DNA of 64,000 bases, taken from positions 57,288,001-57,352,000 of the forward strand of contig CM114272.1 in NCBI GenBank assembly GCA_050084515.1, read 5' to 3'. Each line of letters starts with the position of its first letter. Within the stretch, counting starts at the first letter, position 1. Shown in pieces: positions 43,505 through 54,720 of the stretch. The notes below the pieces were generated by a model. That model was not told the origin of the DNA, made no database searches, and saw only the letters and a program-made list of their open reading frames with translations. Origin of the DNA: Blasia pusilla (lineage: Eukaryota > Marchantiophyta > Marchantiopsida > Blasiales). The position numbers and the translations under genes were made by a program.

Positions 43505-44265
43505 TTGCAACCTGTCCGAGTCTGACGGGTTGCAAATTTGGGGACTCGGACAAGTGGGTTGCAAAGCCACGGAGTCCCATCGTCAGTCAAAGTCCCACTG
43601 CAACTTGCAACCCGTCGAAGTCCGTTGGGTTGAACGCAGTTGTCAGTCGATACCCCTTGCCTGTGTGAACTCTCTGATTCCGTCAAAGTCGGGATCCACA
43701 GGACCTTGCATGGATTTCCTACGGCCACCCGTTGGAGTGCGACAGGTTGAAAAGGTACCTCACCTCGCTTTCCCTTTTGGAGGTAACCGTGCAACCCATC
43801 GAGAACTGACGAGTTGCAGGGTGACCTTGTGTCGATTTATCTTGTCGCGTGAATCGTGCAAACCGTGAGGGACAGACGGGTTGCTCAAAGACCATGCCTC
43901 AGTTTCCCCGTATGGTGGGAACTGTGCAACCCGTGGTAGACCTTGTTACCCCAAGACAAAGGAAGTTGCAACTCGTCGAAGACCGACGGGTTGCCTGGGG
44001 ACCTTGCTTTATCATCCCAGGACAAGGGAAGCAGGAAACCCGTCAGAGAGCGACGGGTTGCCCGGGTATGTCGCCTTGCTACCCCAAGACGAGGGAAGCG
44101 TGCAACCCGTCGGTCTCTGACGGGTTTCCTGGATGTCTCGCCTTGTTATCCCAAGACAAGGGAAGCATGTAACCCGTCGAAGGCCGACTGGTTGCCCGAG
44201 TACCTTGCCTTGTTACCCCAAGACGAGGGAAGCGTGCAACCCGTCGGAGATTGACGGGCTGCACG
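43505..44265. repeat. Dyad array between divergent promoters (copy B side)
   Basis: About twelve dyads. From 43850 the array is regular: dyads near 43858, 43925, 43970, 44036, 44101, 44167 and 44236. They are joined by related spacers (TTGTTACCCCAAGACGAGGG with CAAGACAAGGG variants), so the repeating unit is dyad plus spacer, about 66 bp. It lies between the MULE promoter (43413, leftward) and an X-type promoter (44355, rightward), mirroring 15560-16165. Confidence 0.8.
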
Positions 44266-44354
44266 TTTCCCACGTGCAAAGCACCGTAACAACGGACGTC
44301 ACCGTCGGTACAATGGTTCCCATGAACCAACAGTCAACTCAAAGGCTTGAAAAG

Positions 44355-44361
44355 TATAAAA
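44355..44361 (+). promoter_or_regulatory. X-type promoter TATA box without its gene
   Basis: GAAAAGTATAAAAGG followed by TTTCGCTCATTTCC matches the gene X copy 3 promoter (15490-15450, reverse). The coiled-coil exon expected next is absent; a MULE copy C fragment begins by 44530, so gene X was replaced or deleted. Confidence 0.5.
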
Positions 44362-44529
44362 GGATGAAATTTCGCTCATTTCCCTTTCATTCCGTGATTT
44401 CATGTGCAGCTCTTCTTCCCACCAATTGAGGTTTCGTTCTTTGCTGACCAAGTCGATTAGATTGACCCCTTCGTTGGAAGGTAACGACGATCCAACACAC
44501 AACGCTTCGAAGGTTCAGTCGGAGCCTTG

Positions 44530-44703
44530 GAGCCTTGGAGTGTAGAAGTCCAGCATGCCCGTATCTAGAGCGCAACAGGCGAGTCAATACGTCGCAATTC
44601 CCCCCCAAGAATGCAGAAACTCCATACGAGCTCGGTGCCACCATACCGCCGGGAGGCCATCGATGTCCTCATTGTCAGGCATCGCCCTTCTATGTTGGAG
44701 CGT
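44530..44703 (+). pseudogene. MULE copy C, 5' fragment (Cys-rich finger)
   Basis: Carries ALECRSPACPYLERN, VNTSQFPPKNAETPY and HRCPHCQASPF, matching copies A and B. It starts abruptly inside the finger. It is cut at 44703 by the LTR retrotransposon and resumes at 53205. Confidence 0.7.
44700..44703. repeat. Target site duplication GCGT (left)
   Basis: GCGT at 44700-44703 and again at 53201-53204 flank the LTR element. The empty site in MULE copy A reads GGAGCGTGTCCTGC, consistent with one GCGT plus a substitution. A 5-bp reading (GCGTT) is also possible if the LTR begins one base later. Confidence 0.65.
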
Positions 44704-45977
44704 TGTCGTATAGTAAAATCAACCAGTGTGTAAACTCCTTCGTCATTAAGTGTTAGATAGAGTTTCATTAGTATTAAGTAAATTGGCTTAGAAAAAGGAG
44801 ATTCTTATGTTTAAACCTCTTTATGATGCCTCTTTTATGCGGGCCCAACGTTAGGAAAAGGAGGTAATAAATAAAAGATGACTTTATAAAAGTAAAGTAG
44901 TTACTTTAATGAAAAGCAAAAGTAGTCTTGGTTGGTGGCTAGGTTAGTTGGGATAATTTGGAAAATATCATGTGGGTAAAAGAGGATATTTTGGAAGAAA
45001 TAAGAGAAAATCTACTTGTGTCAAAATGTGATTGGCTAAGCCTTGAGAGGAAGCCATGTGGCACAAGATAAGATAAGCTCTATTTCGTACTCTTGTGGAT
45101 CCCTTGTGAGTATATAAAGAGGAGGGACCTTCAAGGGTTCATCACCTTCTATTCCACATCTTGAGTCTCTCGTGTCTCTCTTGAGTGTATGGCTTTGGGA
45201 TTGCTTGCTCTTCCAATGAGAGTGGATCACCCCTCTTGGGAGAGTAACTTGATCATGGTCTATTCTTGAGAGGTTTCTAGAGTGGTGTGTGTGTGTGGGG
45301 GAATGAGAGGTTTGTCACCGTAGAGAGGAGTTTAGTCATACTAAAATAGCGGATGTTTTGGCTTGTTACTTTCCCAATGAGAGTGGATTACCCCTCTTGG
45401 GAGAATAACTCCGCCAAAACCCATTCTTGAGGAGAGTAGAGAATGTCTGTCAAGCATGGATAGGGATGGAGCACGAGCTGTGCCCTACTTTCCTTTCCTC
45501 AATCCTTACCATGTCAAGGTACTCTTTGTAGATAGGCACTAGTTCACTCGCTATTTAGTTTATCACTTTGGGGAGGCGTTCATGAACCAGGTCATGCAAT
45601 CTCCAACTTCGGTGATTCTTCCTATCGTCACATATGGAAGGACATGGGATTGTACTTTGTATGTCCTTATATAGCGATCCATGGATGTCAATAGGTCTGG
45701 TCAAGTAGGGTTAACACTAGTTGTGTTATCTTCCTCGTGTACAAACGTAAAATAGTTTATAGGGATTTTATAGTTAAGAATTTCGGGGTCCGATGTTACG
45801 AAGAAGTGATCGCCTCGGCACTTCCATTTGTGATACCTGTCGTGAGAGAATGGAGAGTGTACATCATAATTTTGTATTGAAAAAGGAGAACTTATTAGAG
45901 AGTTCACCTTGCATCGACCGCATCTACCGCAGCTAGAAGGCCCGCCCTTGCTCGAAGAAAGATTTCTCGACACGACA
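44704..45977 (+). repeat. 5' LTR of the 8.5-kb retrotransposon
   Basis: 1274 bp, starts TGTCGTATAG and ends CGACACGACA, so it has TG...CA ends with TGTCG/CGACA inverted tips. It matches 51933-53200 with roughly two dozen differences by eye (about 98% identity), which indicates a fairly young insertion. A TATA-like TGAGTATATAAAGAGGAGG lies at about 45107. A GT-repeat near 45280 differs between the LTRs. Confidence 0.9.
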
Positions 45978-45979
45978 AA

Positions 45980-45998
45980 TGGTGCTTCCACTGAGAGC
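45980..45998 (+). other. Primer binding site
   Basis: TGGTGCTTCCACTGAGAGC begins two bases after the LTR. Its complement ends ...GTGGAAGCACCA, which fits the 3' end of a plant tRNA-Thr as I remember it (TGAAAGCA-type acceptor with CCA). The tRNA assignment is from memory; the position is clear. Confidence 0.55.
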
Positions 45999-46195
45999 TC
46001 TTTGAGGCGGTAGATTGTGTTTGCAAGTTGGAGTCTTAACAAGATGACTACTTTTGGGAGTACTTCATCAATGGGAACTGAGGGAGCTGAGGATCTTCTC
46101 CGAACTTTGACAACATTCTTTGAGCCAGCCAACAAGGAGGAGTTCACATCGGAGAGCAAAGATCAACAAGGGCTCTCCAAGCGATTGTAAAGAAG

Positions 46196-47103
46196 TTGGG
46201 GAGATTTGATGGCAGGAACATCACCAAGCATGTTCGAGAGTACGTCTGTGAGATGGAGGTAAACCGTGTACCCGAAGGTGATATGGTGTCAAGTTTTGAG
46301 TTAGCTGTAATACCAGAGATCCGTAGTCAAGTAAAGAAGTTGAGAGCAGAAAATCCAACCTCATGGGAGGAGTACTGACGATTCTTTGAAAGGAGAATTC
46401 TTCGATGATGATGTGGATCGGGTGACTAAGAGGAGTTTTCTAGAATGGATAGAGCAACGTCCGGGAAGGAATGACTCCAAATGAGTTGTTGCGTGAGTTT
46501 GAGAAGCGGTTTTTTCAGCTTTCTCCTTCTGAAAGGGCAACTCTAGACTTGAGGAAAACCGAGTTATTCCTTGAGGCGGCAGATGAGAACTTGGAGGACA
46601 AGCTTTTCATAATGTTGGCGGACAAGAATGAAGAAGGAGGTGTCAGCACTAATTGGAAGAAAGTGGAAGAAGTTGTTGCTATCCTCACAAAACAAAGTCG
46701 AAGTAGAGGTAGAACCGCAGTATTCAAGTCGGAGGTACCAATTTCAAATCCATTGCCTAAGCCCATGCCAGCAAAGCTTGAAGATTCTACCATTGATGAG
46801 TTGGTGAAAGGTTTGAGAGAGTTGAGAGTAGAAATGGCTGAGCTTAAACTTGATAGGAATCCTAGTGTTGGTGCTCCTTCAACAAGTAAGAACTTTGTGA
46901 GAAGATGTATATGGTGTGATAGTGTTGAGCATCAACGTCGAGAATGTGAGGAATTTTCAGAAGCTCTTAGAAATGGAATAGTAAACTTCAAAGATGGGAA
47001 GATTCATTCAACGCAAACTGGTATGCCGTTGAATACCAACTTTGATAGAGGAGGTATGAAAGGCTTAGTGAGAAGTCAAGTAGGAGTTGCCACTCGACAT
47101 TAG
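46196..47103 (+). pseudogene. gag of the 8.5-kb element
   Basis: Two blocks, 46196-46378 (KKLGRFDGRNITKHVREY context) and 46471-47103, separated by a frame change. Typical gag helices (LLREFEKRFFQLSPSERATL, LEAADENLEDKLFIMLADK) are followed by a CCHC knuckle CIWCDSVEHQRREC (residues about 145-158 of the second block). Packaging and nucleic-acid binding are expected. About 220 bp lie between the primer site and the first block. Confidence 0.65.
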
Positions 47104-47130
47104 ATTCTCGATACCTTTGCAAAGTAAAAA

Positions 47131-48345
47131 TTGAAGCGCCTCTTGTATCTCAGAGCTAAAAGTGAATCATTAGAATTTCCTCGAGAAGTTATGATACGAG
47201 GCGAGACTATCCGTCATCCGATTGGATGGGATGATCCAGTGGAAGCTGGGTGTGTTAAAGCATACCTAGCACAAGAGAAACATGTGAGTTGGCAAGATGC
47301 TAGTGTGGAGGAGAAGAGGAGACGTGACAATGATGGTGTTGATGTTGAGGAAGCCGCAAGAAGAGCAAGGACCTTAAGAAGAAAAGGACAACCGGAGGCG
47401 CAGCCATCAAGAGAAGAAGGACCTTCCACATCTGAATCTGTGAGGGATTCTCATGTCAAAGAAGCAGGGACCAAGGAGAACGAATTGAGGTCTCCTCAGA
47501 AGACCAAGGGTAAGACTCCTACATACAAGTTGCAGTCTGATATCAAGACAAGCACGAATTTAAAGGAGATTCTTGAGGAGAGGATTTTGGATGCGAAAAT
47601 AGAGTTTTCTTTGAGGGAAGTCTTGGGCATAGCCAAACGTGACTTTCATGAGTTGATCATAGATGTGATCAAAAGGAAAAGGCAGATGACTGCAGATATG
47701 GTGATGGTGAGAGCTTTGGATACTGACATCACAGAAGAAGAAGAAGATGAAGAGCTTTGCCAAGTGTTTGGACAAAAGCTTGACTTACGGGGAAAAGAGG
47801 CGAGAGTAGGAGAAGCCTTGACAGAACAAGGTGAAGAAAGGCATAATGGTGGACACTATTCTCGATCATATTGGGCGCGTGCAACGACGGAGGCTAGAGT
47901 TCGACTTGGCTCTCTTCAAGAGTCAGTTCTGGCTCTCGTTGATCATGGTTCGGAGATCAACATCATGTCGCGAAGTGTATACGACAAAGGGATATGGCCA
48001 ATTGATACAGGGCATGGATGGGTACTACGAGCGGCTAACAACCAAAAAGGTGAACTCTATGGTGCTTGTCCATCCGTCAAAACTCGTATCGGATATGTGT
48101 TGATTGAGCAAAATTTCTTTGTTCAAAATGGAGCTGCTTATCTTGTGATTCTTGGGCAACCTTACATCACAGCATCTAGAATGGAGACCAAAGTCATGGA
48201 TGATGGGTCTCATTATGCCCGTATTAGAAGTCAGGATGGAACAAGATCAGTTCAATTCCTTACTGTACGAATAGGTCATGAAAGGAATAGAGAGAAGTTG
48301 AGAGATGGTCCTATGAAGGTAGAGAAAGAGTTTTCAGATTTTTAG
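47131..48345 (+). CDS. gag-pol linker and retropepsin-like protease of the 8.5-kb element
   Basis: A 404-codon open frame. The first half is basic and charged (EEKRRRDNDGVDVEEAARRA). From residue about 265, SVLALVDHGSEINIMSRSVY holds the protease active site, with DHG in place of D(S/T)G (Asp codon at 47941). CPSVKTRIGYVLIEQNFFVQ and AAYLVILGQPYITAS supply the flap and the ILG strand. The DHG variant is unusual; it may be a mutation in this copy. The start is not certain because gag and this frame may once have been continuous. Confidence 0.65.
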   Translation: MKRLLYLRAKSESLEFPREVMIRGETIRHPIGWDDPVEAGCVKAYLAQEKHVSWQDASVEEKRRRDNDGVDVEEAARRARTLRRKGQPEAQPSREEGPSTSESVRDSHVKEAGTKENELRSPQKTKGKTPTYKLQSDIKTSTNLKEILEERILDAKIEFSLREVLGIAKRDFHELIIDVIKRKRQMTADMVMVRALDTDITEEEEDEELCQVFGQKLDLRGKEARVGEALTEQGEERHNGGHYSRSYWARATTEARVRLGSLQESVLALVDHGSEINIMSRSVYDKGIWPIDTGHGWVLRAANNQKGELYGACPSVKTRIGYVLIEQNFFVQNGAAYLVILGQPYITASRMETKVMDDGSHYARIRSQDGTRSVQFLTVRIGHERNREKLRDGPMKVEKEFSDF

Positions 48346-48957
48346 TTAGCACTCCTATAGAGCGGGAATATGGGGGTGCAGAGAATAGAAAGAGTCTTCC
48401 GCTAGTAGAGGGGGAAGAATCATATATGTTTAGGTGTGGGTTTTCTCAATGTTTTTCTTCGTGGTCTAATAGATTCCAAATGATGAAAGAAATGAATGAA
48501 AAGAAAAGACGTTTTATAAAAAAAAGGAGGGTTTGTTAAAATGTGAGGGTGTTCTATTAGATGAAGAGTTCATTAGTGGGATGTATGAAGAAGAGGGTTT
48601 TGGAGATAGTCTTGAAGAGGTGTTTACCTAGATGAACACCGATTCTTTGGATAGAAGTGTGATTGCAATTCACTCGCGTGAGTTGCATGAAGAGATATCA
48701 AGGTTCATGGAAGGAGAAAATGAATATGAATCTATAGAGAAGGAAGCGGATGGGCACGGGTTTGAGTCGACGAACATCCCATGGAGGCACAAGTGCACAC
48801 AAAATACAAAGCAGTGGCCGGAAGGTGAAACCAATGGCTACTCAACTACCGAGAGGGTTGTGGGAGACAAGTAGAACGTGCATCAATGGAGCCAAGTCTG
48901 CGGGATGTCAAGAAGATAGGACACAAGTTCGCGAAGAGACGCTAGATCGTCTGCAAA

Positions 48958-49998
48958 TTGGGGGATGAGTTTCTCACGAAAGAAATTGAAAGAAAATGCT
49001 TTCGGGAGATGTTAAGGAGACATGGTAAGGCTTTCTCTTTTACTACACAAGAAATTGGTTGTGTAGACACGAGTGTGGTGGCACCGATGGTAATTTTCAC
49101 AGATTCCACATGTGCCTTGGGATTTGAAACCCATATCGCAGTACCACGAGCTATGATTCCCAAGCTGATTGAGTTATTGAAGGAGAAGATGCAGATGGGT
49201 ATCTTAGAGCCATCTATGGGGCCTTACTCGAGTCGGGTGGTTCACTTTGTCGAAGAAATCACGAGCTCTCCGGTTCATTCAAGATATGCAACCGGCAAAT
49301 AAGGTAACCATTCGAAATATGGGAGCAGGGGCCTAGAATAGATGAAGTCGCAGAAGCTTTTTGCGGCCCGTGCTATCTATTCTATAGGAGATTTGCACTC
49401 AGGATATGATCAATTCCAATTAGCTACAGAGAGTAGAGATATTACCACTATGCGCACTCCACTTGGGCTTGTAAGAATGTGCACATTACCTCAAGGAGCA
49501 ACAAATTGCATCGCTCACATGCAGAGTGCAATGAATAAGATCTTGAGAGAGTTCATTCTGAGAAAACCATTCCTTTTGTAGATGATATCCCTATAAAGGG
49601 GTGTGCAATAGAAGATAGGATTGAGAGGGTTGTGAAAGATGGGTGTAGAAAGTTTGTGTCGATCATATTCGAGATGTGGATATGATCCTAACAAGACTAG
49701 AAGAGGTCAATCTTACTCTTTCGGAGAAAAGTGTAGCTTTGGGGTTCCTCAGATCGTGGTAGTGGGTCATCTTTGTGGAGAGTTTGGCCGAAAACCAAAT
49801 CCGGAAAAAGTTGATGTCATTGGGAGGATACGAGAATGCGAAAACGTCACCGAAGTGAGAAGGTTTTTAGGAGCTTGTGTGTTCTATCAGGTGTGGATTC
49901 CTCATTTTGGCCACATATCTGATCCTTTGTATGAGTTGTTGAGAAAGAAGAAGAAGTTCACTTGGGAGAAGAAGCAAAAAGCGAGCAATGATGCATGA
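48958..49998 (+). pseudogene. Reverse transcriptase of the 8.5-kb element
   Basis: Fingers block: FREMLRRHGKAFSFTTQEIG and VPRAMIPKLIELLKEKMQMG, ILEPSMGPYSSRVV. Palm: AIYSIGDLHSGYDQFQLA, TMRTPLGLVRMCTLPQGATN and, in a shifted frame, KTIPFVDDIPIKGC with catalytic FVDD at 49575-49586. Thumb and connection: VGHLCGEFGRKPNPEKVDVI and EVRRFLGACVFYQVWIPHF, DPLYELLRKKKKFTW. Stops and shifts break it into at least four pieces. The FVDDIPIKG form separates it from the YIDD-type gypsy element at 32 kb. Confidence 0.7.
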
Positions 49999-50430
49999 TT
50001 GAAGGAGGCATTGAAGTCGCCACCTGTTCTACGACAAATGAGCTACGAATGCGGACGACCTATTATCATCACATTGGACACTAGCCCTATTGCTATCGGA
50101 TGGGCAGTTGGGTAGGATGACGCGGAAGGAAGAAGATTTGCGACAAGGTTTGGAGCTCGTACACTTACGGAACGACAGAGGAGGTACCCTCAGGTAAAGA
50201 GGAGCTTTGGGGAGTTGTAAGCGCAATGAAAGCCGAGAAGGAGTATCTTATGGGAGCCTATGTATTGCTTGAGGTTGATTGTCTACCTTTGTTAGGTATG
50301 ATTGCGGTGTACAACTCAGATATAGCCATGCTACGTTGGATAGCCTACATTAGGTCCTTGAATCCACAATTGAAGCATATAGCTGGGAAAGAGAACTCAG
50401 TAGCTGACATGTTGTCTAGAGCTAGATTTA
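49999..50430 (+). pseudogene. RNase H of the 8.5-kb element
   Basis: RPIIITLDTSPIAIGWAVG opens the domain, interrupted by a TAG near 50115. After another stop near 50218 the frame 50226 onward supplies MKAEKEYLMGAYVLLEVDCL, MLRWIAYIRSLNPQLKHIAG and NSVADMLSRA. The order and the final HIAGKENSVADMLSR block are standard for gypsy pol. Confidence 0.65.
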
Positions 50431-51837
50431 GTCAAGAAGAAGATATGGAGGCAACTGAGATAGATGAGGATGATGCACATGTGTGGCAAGTGTTATCTCA
50501 AGAACGAGGTGGCATAGAGGATGTTCTAGCCTTCAAAGAGGATTTGTATGAGGGCAGGTTAAAAGAAATTGGGCGCTATTTAAGCACTCTGCAAAGAGAT
50601 GGAGGATGGACAGAAAAGTTCTTCAAGGAGATTCGGCACAAGGCGTATGGCTATCTACTACAAGATGGATATCTTTGGAAAAGGCCAAAGAGGAAAGATG
50701 GAATGCCCTTGAGGGTGGTGCATGACAATGGGACAAAAATGCAAGTGCTCAAAGAATTCCACAATTCTTTATGGGCAGGTCACAGAGGTACTTGGGCAAC
50801 TTTCACCAAGATAAAAGAGATGTATTGGTGGAAAGGCCTATATAAGGATGTTGAGAGATATGTTGGGTCGTGTGTTGAATGTCAGTTTCAATCAAAAATC
50901 AGGGTGAGAGATGGACTTAAACCCACGTATCCTTTGTCTATTCATCATCAATGGGTTATAGATCTAGTTGCTATGCCACTAGGTCTTTGGGGAATGCGTT
51001 ACCTAGTCCTAGCACGAGAAGAGTTGTCCAACTTTGTAGAAGGGAGGGCTTTACGGGCTAAAACAAGAGAGCCTATATGTCGTTTTATTCTAGAGGATAT
51101 TGTTGCTAGATATGGGAGTGTCGGGAGAATCCGTGCGAGATAGAGGTGAGTTGAATGCGGAGGAAGCACGAGAGTTCTTCAAGAGATATGGAGTCGATTG
51201 AGATTAACAACCTCCATGAATCCCGGAGGCAAACGGCAAGAGCGAAAGGGGACATCCGCCAATCATTCAAGCATTGGTAAAGGCGTGTGGAGATCGTTAT
51301 GCTGATTGGCCTAGATTACTTCCATTTGCTTTATGGGCAGATAGAACCACTCACAAAGACCGTTCACGGGGTTCATGCCTCTGAGTTGATGATGAGTCAA
51401 AAGCGGATAATGCCAAAGAGAAGGAGATATACCCACTTGGATGGGTTTGTCGGGAAGACGGGCTCAATAGGGAAGAGCTCCTAGCACTTGAATGCAGCAG
51501 CTAGAGCGGCGGGAAGAGGATATTGCAGAAGCGTTAGTCAAAATGAAGGAAGCAAGGTTGAAAAATAAGGAGCGCTTCGACAAAACTCATCGACGGAAGG
51601 AGCCGATAAGAGAAGGAGATTGGGTCTTGGTGCGACACGACATGAGCCTTGACAACCAAAGATAGTACAATTAAGAAGTTTGCACGTCGTTGGTTTGGTC
51701 CATATGTTGTAGTCTTTGCTTTTGACAATGCCACTTACAAACTACGTGAACTAGATGGCACAATTCTCAAGCTGCCCATTGCAAGAAAAAGGGTCAAGAT
51801 TTTCCGTAGACGTGAAGGATTTCTTGATTTCGATTGA
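50431..51837 (+). pseudogene. Integrase of the 8.5-kb element
   Basis: The 50226-51143 frame carries the HHCC-like zinc domain: HNSLWAGHRGTWATFTKIKE then CVECQFQSK. The core starts HHQWVIDLVAMPLG (first Asp) and runs to RYGSVGRIRAR, where frames break near 51143. The next block holds DRGELNAEEA-like remains. The Glu-bearing helix is degraded. The C-terminal stretch (51649-51837) KKFARRWFGPYVVVFAFDNA, TYKLRELDGT is the usual RWxGPY tail with no chromodomain visible. Confidence 0.65.
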
Positions 51838-51916
51838 ATGTGTCTAGAGGCACAACATAAGTAAGTCTATAGCAAGAAGTCTTGATGTTTTTGGGCACAT
51901 ATCGGAGGATGTGCAA

Positions 51917-51932
51917 GTTTGGAGGGGGTGAA
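51917..51932 (+). other. Polypurine tract
   Basis: GTTTGGAGGGGGTGAA lies directly before the 3' LTR start (TGTCGTATAG at 51933), as expected for plus-strand priming. Confidence 0.7.
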
Positions 51933-53200
51933 TGTCGTATAGTAAAATCAACCAGTGTGTAAACTCCTTCGTCATTAAGTGTTAGATAGAGTTTCATTAG
52001 TATTAAGTAAATTGGCTTAGAAAAAGGAGATTCTTATGTTTAAACCTCTTTATGATGCCTCTTTTATGCGGGCCCAACGTTAGGAAAAGGAGGTAATAAA
52101 TAAAAGATGACTTTATAAAAGTAAAGTAGTTGCTTTAATGAAAAGCAAAAGTAGTCTTGGTTGGTGGCTAGGTTAGTTGGGATAATTTGGAAAATATCAT
52201 GTGGGTAAAAGAGGATATTTTGGAAGAAATAAGAGGAAATCTACTTGTGTCAAAATGTGATTGGCTAAGCCTTGAGAGGAAGCCATGTGGCACAAGATAA
52301 GATAAGCTCTATTTCGTACTCTTGTGGATCCCTTGTGAGTATATAAAGAGGAGGGACCTTCAAGGGTTCATCACCTTCTATTCCACATCTTGAGTCTCTC
52401 GTGTCTCTCTTGAGTGTATGGCTTTGGGATTGCTTGCTCTTCCAATGAGAGTGGATCACCCCTCTTGGGAGAGTAACTTGACCATGGTCTATTGTTCGAG
52501 AGATTTCTAGAGTGGTGTGTGTGTGTGTGGGAATGAGAGGTTTATCACCGTAGAAGAGTTTAGTCATACTAAAATAGCGGATGTTTTGGCTTGTTACTTT
52601 CCCAATGAGAGTGGATTATCCCTCTTGGGAGAATAACTCCGCCAAAACCCATTCTTGAGGAGAGTAGAGAAATGTCAAGCATGGATAGGGGTGGAGCACA
52701 GTGTGCCCGACTTTCCTTTCCTCAATCCTTACCATGTCAAGGTACTCTTTGTAGATAGGCACTAGTTCACTCGCTATTTAGTTTATCACTTTGGGGAGGC
52801 GTTCATGAACCAAGTCATGCAATCTCCAACTCCGGTGATTCTTCCTATTGTCACATATGGAAGGACATGGGATTGTACTTTGTATGTCCTTATATAGCGA
52901 TCCATGGATGTCAATAGGCCTGCTCAAGTAGGGTTTAACACTAGTTGTGCTATCTTCCTCGTGTACAAGCGTAAAATAGTTTATAGGGATTTTATAATTA
53001 GGAATTTTGGGGTCCGATGTTACGAAGAAGTGATCGCCTCGGCACTTCCATTTGTGATACTTGTCATGAGAGAATGGAGAGTGTACATCATAATTTTATA
53101 TTGAAAAAGGAGAACTTATTAGAGAGTTCACCTTGCATCAACCGCATCTACCGCAGCTAGAAGGCCCGCCCTTGCTCGAAGAAAGACTCTCGACACGACA
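51933..53200 (+). repeat. 3' LTR of the 8.5-kb retrotransposon
   Basis: 1268 bp from TGTCGTATAG to CGACACGACA, followed by GCGT (53201-53204), the right target duplication. It is six bases shorter than the 5' LTR through small indels near 52510-52560 and 52670-52700. Confidence 0.9.
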
Positions 53201-53204
53201 GCGT

Positions 53205-54282
53205 TTCCTGCATACATATTTTTCATTGTCCACGACTTGGGCTCCACATCAGAGTACACAAGGTTGGCAGTTCATGTTAGCTCCCACACTCATCCTGTGA
53301 TCGATGCAATTCACAGACACATCAAGGAGGATGTGGCGAAGAAAGTAGCCGAGGTCTACAGAAACTCTCCGGGTTCAAAGCCCGGAGTGATCAAGCTCAC
53401 AACGGCATCACAAATTTGTGAACAATTTCTTGGAATCCCTGGACAGGGTGAGATCACGGAGGTTGAGGAGAAACAACTCTGGGAAAATCTCGCATTTCTC
53501 GCTGATCCTGAATGCTTCCGGAATTTGCTGCGTCAAATACGAGTTCTGGATGGAAAGACGGCCGAAATGGATGCCATCGCCAGAATCAAGGCCAACTCCA
53601 GATTTCCATTCATTCAGAAATGGCAGTTCATGGGCCAAGGAGGCAAGGGATCCAGGGCCTATGTCTTCAAAATGTCAACGACAGGTCCGTCGAGTGGCCT
53701 CGATCTTATAGATCGAATGAGGGAAGGGGAAGATCTTTATGGGAGCTGGGTAAGCTTTGATATTTGCTATAGAGTGCTACAGAGTTGACGATGGGTGCTC
53801 ACGTTTATGACCATGTGGAGAAGGGACTCAAAACTATATTTGTATGTGAAGTAAAGGCAGAAGACGTTGGAAGTTTGAAGATGTGTTGGTTACTCTTATT
53901 GGAGGTGGTGAAGGAAAACAAAAGGCCACCTCCGGAAATTTATGGGTTCATGGCAGACAATGCACAACCTGGGTGGATTGCTATCCGGGAAGTGTTCTGG
54001 GGTGGAGAGGTGCAACCGGAGAGGGAAAGGTCAGATGCTTTCCATTGCTTGATCTATGACCCAGTACACCAAATCTTGCATCAAGGAGAATAAGAGGACA
54101 GAGCATGTCACTCTACTCCAACGCTGCAAGGACAGCAAACCCTTGAAGCAGGCCATGGAATGCCGGGAAGAACTTCATGGGTGGTGGAGGAGGCAGCGAT
54201 TGAAGGGAAGTACAAAGAGTTGTGCTCTTGGTTGAGTTGGTGGGTATTCAGTATGAGACAATGGGGAAACTTCATGCGGCAG
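53205..54282 (+). pseudogene. MULE copy C, transposase core (exon one, continued)
   Basis: Resumes at TTCCTGCATACATATTTTTC, immediately where copy A continues after its GCGT site. Frame 53237-53788 has SEYTRLAVHVSSHTHPV, KKVAEVYRNSPGSKPGV, QFLGIPGQGEITEVEEKQLW and NSRFPFIQKWQFMGQGG. After a short deletion near 53785 the next frame has MTMGAHVYDHVEKGLKTIF, EIYGFMADNAQPGW, IAIREVFWGG. It ends MRQWGNFMRQ at a GTGAGT donor (54283). It is closest to copy A. Confidence 0.7.
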
Positions 54283-54720
54283 GTGAGTTCACTATTTTGT
54301 CTTGTCAAGCTCACGCTGAGAATTGTTTGTAAAGTTGTAGCTCAGGGTGAGAAGCGTGGGAACTATAGGGATTTCAAACCGAAGAAACCAAGCAAGCTGT
54401 CGGATGCGACGGGTTGCCCGAGTGTGCAACCGGAAGGAAACCGACGGGTTGCATCCAGATTTTTGGTGCAACCTGAGTGTGCAACCCGTCGGGACCCGAC
54501 GGGTTGCAAAGTCGTTCATGGGATGCCTCGGCCTTGCAACCTGTCTGGTTCCGACGGGTTGTAGTAGGTGGGTTTAAGGTTACAACACGTCGGGACCCGA
54601 CGGGTCGCAGAGTTGTTCATGGGATGCCTCGGGCCTGCAACCCGTCTGGTTCCGATAGGTAGCTTATTTATTTGACTCCTGAGTTATTTTCGTTCCCTTC
54701 TAACATTGCCGTCGTTGCAG
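54283..54720 (+). other. MULE copy C intron with dyads
   Basis: Donor CAGGTGAGT (GT at 54283-54284) and acceptor GTCGTTGCAG ending 54720. Dyads of the CCCGTCGGGACCCGACGGG type occur between 54405 and 54660. This is the clearest intact intron of the transposase gene. Confidence 0.75.

Noticed and set aside
43850-44265. CRISPR-like array (palindromic repeats with 30-40 bp spacers)
   Set aside because: Repeats vary, spacers are related to each other rather than unique, the arrays lie in introns of a eukaryotic transposon, and there are no cas genes.
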